Assembly: GCA_023301005.1 (NCBI GenBank)
Contig: JALZVK010000088.1
Location: 1-36,309 of the forward strand
DNA: 36,309 nt
Direction of reading: 5' to 3'
From: Saprospiraceae bacterium
GTDB taxonomy: Bacteria > Bacteroidota > Bacteroidia > Chitinophagales > Saprospiraceae
In this document: in pieces, positions 1-8,229 of the stretch
Layout of the letters: each line of letters opens with the position of its first letter
Position numbering within the stretch: position 1 is the stretch's first letter
Position numbers and translations under genes: made by a program
The notes under the pieces: generated by a model
Told to the model about the DNA's origin: nothing
The model's database searches: none
What the model saw: only the letters and a program-made list of their open reading frames with translations

Positions 1-51
1 AGTAATTCTTTTCAGTTATTTAAAATTTTAAACATGCTCCTAAATTTAAAT

Positions 52-92
52 AAAAAAAGCAAAACAATAATAGTATTGTTTTGCTTTTTTTT
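52..92. terminator. Bidirectional intrinsic terminator downstream of the thioredoxin gene
   Basis: AAAAAAAGCAAAACAATA / TATTGTTTTGCTTTTTTT inverted repeat with A and T tracts on either side. Confidence 0.8.
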
Positions 93-124
93 ATAAGAAC
101 TAAATTATAACAATGCTTTCACAT

Positions 125-430
125 TTAAGCATGATTCAAAATTTCATCGGTCAGTTGAGTAACAGTTTTTGTTCCCGCTTCATGCCAGAGTTTTTTTCCA
201 TTTTTAAATATCATAAAAGTAGGAACGCCCATCACACCCATATCAGCTGACATCTTTGCATATTTATCAACATCAATTTTTATGATTTTAGCTTTGCCAG
301 CAACTTTACCAGCAACTTCTTTGAGTACAGGATTCATCGTCATACAAGGTCCACACCAAGTAGCGTAGAAATCAATTAGTACAGGTTGGTCTCCATTTAG
401 GAGTTCTTTAAAACTAGGTTTTTTACTCAT
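125..430 (-). CDS. Thioredoxin family protein
   Basis: WCGPC active site with thioredoxin-fold context (DFYATWCGPC, VMGVPTFMIFKNGK). The ORF track extends to a GTG at 493, but the Met at codon 22 (MSKKPSFKELLNGDQPVLIDFYATWCGPC) is a more natural thioredoxin start. Confidence 0.92.
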   Translation of the reverse strand: MSKKPSFKELLNGDQPVLIDFYATWCGPCMTMNPVLKEVAGKVAGKAKIIKIDVDKYAKMSADMGVMGVPTFMIFKNGKKLWHEAGTKTVTQLTDEILNHA

Positions 431-545
431 TCTTTCATCGTTGTTTAATAGTTCATTATCTTGTGGATGATAAAACCAAATTGGTTTTGACACATTTATC
501 CCGCTTATTAAGCGGGATAAAATTAATCATTCAAAATTAATTTTA

Positions 546-1550
546 ATGACATATCCTCAAATTATAAAGGATTTAAAAGCAAAAAAGTTTTCACCTGTCT
601 ATCTATTGCATGGTGATGAATCATATTATATTGATAAGATTTCAAAATTCATTGAAGAAAAAATTTTGACAGAAGGGGAGAAGTCCTTCAATCAAATGAT
701 TATGTATGGGAAAGAAACGGATCATAAAACTTTGATTGATACTTGTAGTCGTTACCCAATGATGGCTTCGCATCAAGTTGTTATTTTAAAAGAGGCGCAG
801 GAAATGAAGACGCTCAAAGAGTTATTGCCTTATATCCAAAATCCAGTTCCGACAACTATTTTAGTTATCAATTTTAAACATAAAAAATTTGATGGTAGAA
901 CTAAGTTTGGAAAAGCGGTAAAAGCAAAAGCTGTAGTTTTCGAATCAAAAAAATTATACGATAATAAAATTCCTGATTGGATTCAATCTTATTTGAAAGA
1001 TAAAAAAATGACTATTACGCCTTCTGCTTCTGCTTTGGTTGCAGAATATTTAGGAACGAGTTTGTCGAAGGTGAGTAATGAGTTGGATAAATTAGCTATC
1101 AATCTCGCATCAGGTACAGAGATCAACGAAAAACATATTCAAGAACAAATAGGAATCAGCAAAGAATATAATGTGTTTGAATTGCAAAAAGCATTAGGTA
1201 CAAAAGATGTGGTCAAAGCGAATCGGATCATCAATTATTTTATTTCCAATCCAAAGAAAAATCCTTTAGTGGTAGTTGTAGGAACATTGTTTAATTTTTT
1301 CAGCAAAGTTTATATGACTCATTTTTTAAAAAATAAATCAGAAGGAGAGATGATGAGTGCGTTAGGCGTTCGTCATGCATTTTTTTTAAAAGATTACAAA
1401 TTGGCTGCTCGAAATTATCCTTACCAACAATCTCAAAAAGTAATTGCTGTATTAAGAGAGTATGACTTGAAGTCAAAAGGTGTAGAACGAAATAATACTT
1501 CTGATGGTGACTTGATGAAGGAGATGGTTTTTAAAATTTTGAATGGCTAA
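546..1550 (+). CDS. holA: DNA polymerase III subunit delta
   Basis: Typical N-term (YLLHGDESYYIDKI), EAQEMKTL, and C-terminal domain 'GISKEYNVFELQKALGTKD'. Confidence 0.9.
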   Translation: MTYPQIIKDLKAKKFSPVYLLHGDESYYIDKISKFIEEKILTEGEKSFNQMIMYGKETDHKTLIDTCSRYPMMASHQVVILKEAQEMKTLKELLPYIQNPVPTTILVINFKHKKFDGRTKFGKAVKAKAVVFESKKLYDNKIPDWIQSYLKDKKMTITPSASALVAEYLGTSLSKVSNELDKLAINLASGTEINEKHIQEQIGISKEYNVFELQKALGTKDVVKANRIINYFISNPKKNPLVVVVGTLFNFFSKVYMTHFLKNKSEGEMMSALGVRHAFFLKDYKLAARNYPYQQSQKVIAVLREYDLKSKGVERNNTSDGDLMKEMVFKILNG

Positions 1551-1645
1551 GAATAAATTTAATCTCCTCATTTTTATATTTGGAAAATAACAATATTCGT
1601 TTCTCATGAAATTAATTCCGTTATTGGATTTTTAAATTCAATACT

Positions 1646-2626
1646 ATGGAAAAACGAGACGCTCTTTGGAAAGGAATCATTGAAGATTTTTTCAATGAAT
1701 TTTTAGAATATTTTTTTCCAAAATATATTAAACAAATAGACTTACAAGCTGGATATGAATTCTTGGACAAAGAACTTCAAAAGATTACTCCACACTCTGA
1801 AGAGTCCCGACGATTTGTAGATCTATTGGCAAAAGTCTATTTAAAAAATGGGAAAGAAAACTGGATTTTGATTCATGTTGAAGTTCAAGGATACCCTGAT
1901 TCAAATTTCGAAAAAAGGATGTTTGTATATCAATATCGAATCTACGATAGATTTCAAATACATCCTGCCGCTTTAGCAATTCTATCAGATGACGATCCCA
2001 ACTTCCATCCAAAAAAATATAGCCAATCAATCTTTGGAACAAAAATTCAATATCAATTTCCTACCTATAAATTGTCTGAGAAAAAGATAGAAGAGTTTGA
2101 AAACTTCAAAAATCCATTTTCAATAATAATGGAAACTGCTTGGTGGGGACTAAAGAAAAATAAATTGACTCAAAAACAACTTTTTTCAAAAAAGATTCAT
2201 TTATATAGAAAGTTAATGAAATTAGGGCTTTCAGGGGAAAAGATTCATAATCTATTGAGTTTTGTTAAATATTACACACCCTTTGAAAAATCAGATATAA
2301 GCATTAAATTTGAAGAAGAGATAAATATCATTTCAAAAAATATAGAAAATATGGGTATTCAAGAAAGATTATTAGAATTCTATAAGGCGGAAGGAATCGC
2401 TATGGGAAAAGAGGAAGGGAGGAAAGAGGGAAAAGAGGAAGGAAAAGCCGAGGGAAAAGTCGAGGGAAAAGCGGAAGGAAAAGAAGAAGGTCAACAAGAA
2501 GGAATGAGCCTTACTTTACAAATAATAGATTTGTTGAAAGCAGGAAATTCAATACCTGATATTTCAAAAAAGCTAGGAATACTTGAAGATAAGATTCAAA
2601 AAATAAAAACTCATTTAGGACTCTAA
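1646..2626 (+). CDS. Rpn/YhgA-like PD-(D/E)XK nuclease (recombination-promoting nuclease / putative transposase family)
   Basis: 'WILIHVEVQGY' core motif, 'FEKRMFVYQYRIYDRF', and a C-terminal low-complexity GKEEG/GKAEG repeat common in this family. Confidence 0.8.
   Translation: MEKRDALWKGIIEDFFNEFLEYFFPKYIKQIDLQAGYEFLDKELQKITPHSEESRRFVDLLAKVYLKNGKENWILIHVEVQGYPDSNFEKRMFVYQYRIYDRFQIHPAALAILSDDDPNFHPKKYSQSIFGTKIQYQFPTYKLSEKKIEEFENFKNPFSIIMETAWWGLKKNKLTQKQLFSKKIHLYRKLMKLGLSGEKIHNLLSFVKYYTPFEKSDISIKFEEEINIISKNIENMGIQERLLEFYKAEGIAMGKEEGRKEGKEEGKAEGKVEGKAEGKEEGQQEGMSLTLQIIDLLKAGNSIPDISKKLGILEDKIQKIKTHLGL
2402..2499 (+). repeat. 12-nt period tandem repeat encoding (GKEE/GKAE/GKVE)n
   Basis: gggaaaagaggaagggaggaaagagggaaaagaggaaggaaaagccgagggaaaagtcgag..., 4-aa periodicity in the protein. 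Confidence 0.8.
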
Positions 2627-2661
2627 TTCTTTCCTGAAAAATTGTTGTGTATAAAATCAAC

Positions 2662-2700
2662 AAAAAAGTGCCTAATCGTTTTCATGGTTAGGCACTTTTT
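2662..2700. terminator. Intrinsic terminator after the Rpn-like gene
   Basis: AAAAAGTGCCTAA...TTAGGCACTTTTT. Confidence 0.85.
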
Positions 2701-2741
2701 CATTGGTAGATATTTGCAAGTAATATTGAAAATTTAAAAGA

Positions 2742-3341
2742 ATGAAAATACTAATGTTAGACAACTATGATTCATTTACATATAATCTAGTTGATTACAT
2801 AGAGGAAATTACATCAGAGAAAATAGATGTTTTTAGAAATGATAAAATTACTTTAGAAAAAGTAGGAGAGTATGATACTATTATTTTATCGCCAGGTCCA
2901 GGTCTACCCAAAGATGCAGGTATATTGTTACAAGTGATAGAAAAGTACGCCGCAACAAAAAATATTTTAGGAGTTTGTCTTGGGCAGCAAGCAATAGGAG
3001 AAGTATTCGGAGGTCAACTTATCAATCTTGAAAAAGTCTATCATGGTGTTTCGACATCGGTTACTCAAGTTAAAAATGATGAACCTATCTTTAAAAATAT
3101 TCCTTCCTCATTTGAAATTGGTCGTTATCATTCTTGGGTCGTTGATAAAGATAAATTTCCCGAATGTTTAAGTATTACTGCTGAAGATGAAAATGGAGTG
3201 GTTATGGCACTTAGTCATAATTCCTATAATGTCAGAGGTGTTCAATTTCATCCTGAATCAATTATGACTCCTCAAGGGAAATTGATTTTGAATAATTTTA
3301 TAAATTATTCAAAATCAATTTGTAACAATGAAATTGCATAA
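2742..3341 (+). CDS. Anthranilate/aminodeoxychorismate synthase component II (class I glutamine amidotransferase)
   Basis: MLDNYDSFTYNLVDY, LSPGPGLP, GVCLGQQAIGE, HPESIMTPQG. Confidence 0.92.
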   Translation: MKILMLDNYDSFTYNLVDYIEEITSEKIDVFRNDKITLEKVGEYDTIILSPGPGLPKDAGILLQVIEKYAATKNILGVCLGQQAIGEVFGGQLINLEKVYHGVSTSVTQVKNDEPIFKNIPSSFEIGRYHSWVVDKDKFPECLSITAEDENGVVMALSHNSYNVRGVQFHPESIMTPQGKLILNNFINYSKSICNNEIA

Positions 3342-3362
3342 TGTAAGAAGTTTGAGAATTAA

Positions 3363-4367
3363 TTAATCCTCCGACCGATTCGGCTTCATCCAATCCTTTT
3401 CAAATCTCTCTTTAAATTCCTTCAACACTCCAGTTTTTCCCCAATCCTTTTTTTCTTCCTCAGTCCACAGCGTTTGGAAGAAAATAATTTTTTGAAATTT
3501 AGGAGGTAAGTACTTGCGCCAATTCGTTCCACCTGTACCTTGGTCGTCAGCAGGTAGGTGTCGACTCGATGACATCTGATGACTTAATTTCCAAAAGACA
3601 TTTAACAACTCATCATAACTTCTTAATAAAGTCTTGAGTTTTTTATCATTTTTGATTTCCTCATTTGCAAGGAAATATAAATAATTCAAATTTCTAAATT
3701 GAAACTTCTTAATCCATTGTAATAACTCTTTATCATACTTTTCCTCAAATTCTAATAATGTAAGTGTCTTGTTATTGGTTTTCATATTGATGCCGCCGCC
3801 TTTCCAATAAATGTCGTTATACAATTTATTAAGAGGAACATCTTGTTGATTTCTAGCGTCGATGTGTAGAAGACTATTTAAGTTAGTACTCATAATTTCG
3901 ATATGTCGAAACTGTACCGCTTGAAAACCAGATGCAGGTAACAATGCCATTCTGAATTTTCTAAAGTCTCGAGCATCCATTCCACTTTTCATAATGTCAA
4001 AACTTTGGCAGAGATGTTTGAAATAATTGTTCACTCTGCTAATTCGTTTATACCAAAATTCAAGTTGCTCAAATTCTTTATTCTCCTTATTAGTCAATTG
4101 GTCTAATTCCAATTTTATCAATTTAAAATACAACTCACATATTTGATGATAAGTAATAAATATAATTTCATCCGTATAATCTGTTCGAGGCATTTGCAAA
4201 CCTAACAAACTATCTACATGAATATAATCCCAATATTTCAAACCATTCGACTCTACAAGACCTTTCATATAGTCCGTAAAATCTTGCCCGATACCATCAT
4301 ATTTTTCATTAAGTTGATGTAGATATTCTATACTTTTATTTAATTCTTCGCTATTTAGTTTTTTCAT
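3363..4367 (-). CDS. kynA: Tryptophan 2,3-dioxygenase
   Basis: 'LLGLQ...DEIIFITYHQICELYFKLIKLELDQL', 'RHIEIMS', 'SSSRHLPADDQGTGGTNWRKYLPPKFQ'. Confidence 0.88.
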   Translation of the reverse strand: MKKLNSEELNKSIEYLHQLNEKYDGIGQDFTDYMKGLVESNGLKYWDYIHVDSLLGLQMPRTDYTDEIIFITYHQICELYFKLIKLELDQLTNKENKEFEQLEFWYKRISRVNNYFKHLCQSFDIMKSGMDARDFRKFRMALLPASGFQAVQFRHIEIMSTNLNSLLHIDARNQQDVPLNKLYNDIYWKGGGINMKTNNKTLTLLEFEEKYDKELLQWIKKFQFRNLNYLYFLANEEIKNDKKLKTLLRSYDELLNVFWKLSHQMSSSRHLPADDQGTGGTNWRKYLPPKFQKIIFFQTLWTEEEKKDWGKTGVLKEFKERFEKDWMKPNRSED

Positions 4368-4379
4368 TTTTTCTAGTTT

Positions 4380-5405
4380 TTAAAAATGACTAATATTTTT
4401 CATGCCAACCATTTGTTTAACATCATATAGGTTTTTTTGAGCGATCACTCTTGCACGTCCTGACATTTCTCGAATGACATCACTAATTAAACTTACATCA
4501 TTTTCTATAGTCGCTCGTCTTTGCCTCATATCCGAAGTCAATTCAACCAAAGCATCAGCAACCGTTTCTTTTAGTAATTTGTATTTTAAATTTCCATTAT
4601 GAAAATCATTCATCATACTAAGAGTAGCATTTTCTTTTCCACATGCATTTAGCATATCAAATAAATTTTTGACACCTTCACTCAATTCTCCTTCTTTAGT
4701 ATCGCCGCTATCAGTAACGGCACTCATTACTTTTTTTCGTAAAACTGCTTCTTCTTCAAAGAGTCGAATAAAATGTTTGTCCCCCAAACTCTTACTCATT
4801 TTTTGTTGTGGATCAGAGAAAGACATCACCTTAGGTACATCAGAATACTTAGGTTCAGGTATCGGAAAATATTCTCCAAATTGATTATTAAATCGCTGCG
4901 CTAAATTTCGAGTCAATTCCAAATGTTGCTTTTGGTCTTTCCCTACGGGAACTGATTTTGCTTTATAAATTAAAATATCTGCAGCCTGTAAGATTGGGTA
5001 GGTAAACAAACCTACTGGCACACTCGCTTTAGTAGTTTTACTTTTTTCAAATTTGTCCTTAAACTGAGTCTGTCGAGAAAGTTCTCCGAAGGAAGCAATA
5101 GAACCCAGCACCCAGGCCAATTCTAAATGTTCAGGAACTAATGACTGAACGAACAAAAGGCTCTTCTGCGGGTCAATTCCACAAGCCAACAAATCAATCA
5201 TCATTTGATTAGATCGTTGTCTCAATAGATTTTGGTCGAAGCTTTTTCCAGTCATGGCATGTAGATCTACGATTCCGTAAATACATTGTTTTGTATCTTG
5301 AAGTTCTACCCATTTTTTTATTGCACCGAAATAATTTCCTATATGTACTTCACCAGTTGGTTGGATACAACTTAATACTTCGCAGTCTAATTTTGATTCT
5401 GACAT
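4380..5405 (-). CDS. trpS: Tryptophan--tRNA ligase
   Basis: CIQPTGEVHIGNYFGAIKKW (HIGN signature), PVGKDQKQHLELTRNLAQRFN, KMSKS motif. Confidence 0.95.
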   Translation of the reverse strand: MSESKLDCEVLSCIQPTGEVHIGNYFGAIKKWVELQDTKQCIYGIVDLHAMTGKSFDQNLLRQRSNQMMIDLLACGIDPQKSLLFVQSLVPEHLELAWVLGSIASFGELSRQTQFKDKFEKSKTTKASVPVGLFTYPILQAADILIYKAKSVPVGKDQKQHLELTRNLAQRFNNQFGEYFPIPEPKYSDVPKVMSFSDPQQKMSKSLGDKHFIRLFEEEAVLRKKVMSAVTDSGDTKEGELSEGVKNLFDMLNACGKENATLSMMNDFHNGNLKYKLLKETVADALVELTSDMRQRRATIENDVSLISDVIREMSGRARVIAQKNLYDVKQMVGMKNISHF

Positions 5406-5500
5406 TTTTCTTATTTAAATAAAATTTAAGATAAGTACTTAGATATAAATATGTTGATAATTTTGACGAGTGAATTTTTTTTTTCTAAAAAAATCATTGC

Positions 5501-5535
5501 ATCCCCTGCGGGACGGTCCCCTTCTAGAATGGGAT
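5501..5535. repeat. Cluster of short palindromes (REP-like)
   Basis: CCC-TGC-GGG, GGAC-G-GTCC and CCCcTTCTAGAAtGGG in immediate succession, bounded by ATCCC/GGGAT. Confidence 0.5.
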
Positions 5536-5598
5536 TTAAGGAAAAATAGCAGAAAAATCCGCCGTCATAATATCAAGATATTCGTGTCCAAGTACTTA

Positions 5599-6597
5599 TT
5601 ACCCAATATATTTCATACACAAATCCACCGTCGCCATAATTCCTTTTTTATGAGTACGCTCCACACCATGCGAAGCAGAAACACCAGGTCCAATTAATCC
5701 AACTCTAAAATTATTTCCAGCCTTCAAAGCCGCGGAACCATCAGAACTATAAAAAGGATAAACATCTACCACATGGGGAATTTTATGTTTACGAGCAAGC
5801 AGCGTTAATTTTTTTCTAATTTCAAAATCATAAGGTCCCGATGAGTCCTTTGCACAAATCGAACAAGCAGTTTCCTTACCTTCCGTACCATCACCAACTA
5901 CACCCATGTCGATTACTAACAATTCTTTTACGGAGTCAGAATATCCAACCGTTCCACCATGACCGACTTCTTCATAATTGGAAAAGAAAATCTCAACAGC
6001 AGGTTTTTTCTTTTTTGCTTTTAGTTGTCGAGCAATTTCAAATAAAACAAAACAACCTGCTTTATTATCCATATATCGAGATTTGACAAATCCACTTTTG
6101 GTTTCTTCATAATTCGTTTCAAAACAAACAAAGTCTCCAACTTGAATACCCAATTGCTCTGTATCTTTTTTTGATTCCACTTCTTCATCCAATCGGATAT
6201 GCATATTATATAGTGTACGTTGGGCAGTACCTAAATCTCGATTGACATGAGCTGCAGGATTATCCAATAACAAAGTTCCGGTATAAATTTTTCCTTCCAA
6301 CGTTCTAATTCGACAATAACTTCCTTCATAGCCATTCAGTTGAATGCCTCCTACTTTTGAAAATCTTAAATTGCCATCACCCATAATATTCGAAACCACT
6401 CCGCCTAATGTATCGACATGTGCAGCAATAGCAAGTGTAGGGTTTTTTCCAAAAACACATTTTACTGCACCTTTGTTAGTACGCTCAGGTTTCCATCCAT
6501 AACTTTTAAGGAGATCAAAAATATACTGACTAGCTTCTTCGGTATAGCCTGATGGAGAGTCGATAGCTACTAATTTTTTTAGGGTTGAAAGATTCAT
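5599..6597 (-). CDS. M42 family metallopeptidase (glutamyl/deblocking aminopeptidase-like)
   Basis: 'AAHVDTLGGVVSNI', 'GSYCRIRTLEGKIYTGTL', 'RYMDNKAGCFVLFEIARQL', 'FSNYEEVGHGGTVGY', 'SSDGSAALKAGNNFRVGLIGPGVSASHGVERTH'. Confidence 0.9.
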   Translation of the reverse strand: MNLSTLKKLVAIDSPSGYTEEASQYIFDLLKSYGWKPERTNKGAVKCVFGKNPTLAIAAHVDTLGGVVSNIMGDGNLRFSKVGGIQLNGYEGSYCRIRTLEGKIYTGTLLLDNPAAHVNRDLGTAQRTLYNMHIRLDEEVESKKDTEQLGIQVGDFVCFETNYEETKSGFVKSRYMDNKAGCFVLFEIARQLKAKKKKPAVEIFFSNYEEVGHGGTVGYSDSVKELLVIDMGVVGDGTEGKETACSICAKDSSGPYDFEIRKKLTLLARKHKIPHVVDVYPFYSSDGSAALKAGNNFRVGLIGPGVSASHGVERTHKKGIMATVDLCMKYIG

Positions 6598-6682
6598 GTT
6601 CTTTTTTATGCAAGTTAAAAAATTAAATAAATTTTTAATTTTTTATCCTTAAATAAAGATTCAGCTAGTTGTCATATTTTAG

Positions 6683-6728
6683 AAATTGTAAATGAGAAAA
6701 GTTAGTCAGCGTTTACAATTTTTTTTAA
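6683..6728 (+). terminator. Intrinsic terminator-like hairpin in a divergent intergenic region
   Basis: AAATTGTAAA ... TTTACAATTTTTTTT. Confidence 0.5.
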
Positions 6729-6997
6729 AATCATGTTGGACAAAATCTTTCTACATTTAAAAAATCAAAAATTTTTCTCAAACAATGATTAAATCAAATC
6801 TATTCAACATCTCCGAATACGATAATTAATTAATTATCTACCAATACTATATTTTCTCACGAAAGTTAATATTCGGGAAGAATTGACAATTTTATAGGAA
6901 GTTTAATCCTAAAATTTTCTTATTTTTTTCTTCATCTTTGTACCATTAATTGAGATGAATTTTTTTTAAATAAAATTTAATTACATAAATATTAAAG

Positions 6998-8038
6998 ATG
7001 AAAAATTATACTAGTATTTTAACTGTATTTACATTGTTATTAATGCTCGGTTTTACAAGTTGTGAAACTGACACAGCAGAGAAAAAAACAACAACAACAG
7101 AAACTACGAAAAAAGCAGAACCAGTAAAAACTGCAAGTAAACCAGAAACTATTAGATTGAACCAAAAACCTGGTGTATTTGAAAATACAAGTGTTGCCTT
7201 AGCAGAAGGCTCTTATCAATTTGAAATTGCAAATGATGGAGTTGATCACGAAGTAGGATTTGTATTAGTACCTAAAGGAAAATATGATCAGAAAGATCAT
7301 ATCAAAGCAGCTTATGTAAAAGCACCAGCAGCAACTGGAAAGAGTTCAATGACAAATGTTGTTAACTTAAAAGCAGGCGAGTATGAATATTTTTGTCCAT
7401 TAAATCCTACACCAAAATATAGCTTGATTGTACATGATAAAGTAGAGACTGTAAGGTTGAACCAAAAACCTGGTGTATTTGAGAATACAAGTGTTGCCTT
7501 ATCGAATGGCGCTTATCAATTTGAAATTGCAAATGATGGAGTTGATCACGAAGTAGGATTTGTATTAGTACCTAAAGGAAAATACGATGCTGCAAATCAT
7601 ATCAAAGCAGCATATGTAAAAGCACCAGCAGCAACTGGAAAAAGTTCAATGACAAATATCGTTAACTTAAAAGCAGGAGAGTATGAATACTTTTGTCCAT
7701 TAAATCCTACACCAAAATATAGCTTGGTGGTACATGATAATGTGGAGACTGTAAAGTTGAGTCAAATGCCTGGGAAATTTACAAAAGATAATGTTGCTTT
7801 AACTGAAGGTGCTTATCAATTTGAAATTTCAAATGATGGAGTTGATCATGAAGTAGGATTTGTATTGGTACCTAAAGGGAAATATGATGCGAAGGATCAT
7901 ATCAAAGCAGCTTACGTAAAAGCACCTGTACCAACTGGAAAAAGTTCAATGACAAATATCGTTAACTTGAAAGCAGGTCAATACGAATATTTTTGTCCTT
8001 TAAATCCAACAGAAAAATATAACTTGACTGTTAAATAA
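6998..8038 (+). CDS. Lipoprotein with three tandem ~100-aa cupredoxin-like repeats
   Basis: Lipobox-like signal peptide (LLMLGFTSCE); three near-identical units each with VDHEVGFVLVPKGKY and AGEYEYFCPLNPT. Confidence 0.75.
   Translation: MKNYTSILTVFTLLLMLGFTSCETDTAEKKTTTTETTKKAEPVKTASKPETIRLNQKPGVFENTSVALAEGSYQFEIANDGVDHEVGFVLVPKGKYDQKDHIKAAYVKAPAATGKSSMTNVVNLKAGEYEYFCPLNPTPKYSLIVHDKVETVRLNQKPGVFENTSVALSNGAYQFEIANDGVDHEVGFVLVPKGKYDAANHIKAAYVKAPAATGKSSMTNIVNLKAGEYEYFCPLNPTPKYSLVVHDNVETVKLSQMPGKFTKDNVALTEGAYQFEISNDGVDHEVGFVLVPKGKYDAKDHIKAAYVKAPVPTGKSSMTNIVNLKAGQYEYFCPLNPTEKYNLTVK
7145..8035 (+). repeat. Three in-frame tandem repeats, exact 300-nt period
   Basis: agattgaacc at 7154, aggttgaacc at 7454, aagttgagtc at 7754; same spacing throughout. 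Confidence 0.92.
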
Positions 8039-8069
8039 GAATATAAGATTTCTTATATAAATTTTAGAC

Positions 8070-8110
8070 AAAGGCTAGGCTTACGAAATGTAAGTTTAGC
8101 CTTTTTCTTT
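8070..8110 (+). terminator. Intrinsic terminator
   Basis: AAAGGCTAGGCTTAC gaaat GTAAGTTTAGCCTTTTTC. Confidence 0.85.
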
Positions 8111-8229
8111 TTATACAGGTTTTAATCGTTGCTAAATAATCATAAAGAAAATAAAATAGTTTTTATACTCCACTCCTACATAAAGTATTTAAACAATTTC
8201 ACTAGTTTCGCATTTCCTTAACAACGACT

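Noticed and set aside
1785-2042. 85-aa minus-strand ORF in the Rpn-like gene
   Set aside because: Antisense shadow; no independent support.
1646-2626. Rpn-like gene as an active transposon
   Set aside because: No terminal inverted repeats or target-site duplication noticed around it; family name includes putative transposase but evidence here supports only a nuclease.
5470-5697. 75-aa + strand ORF between trpS and M42 peptidase
   Set aside because: Spans the palindrome cluster and antisense of the M42 3' end; no coding character.
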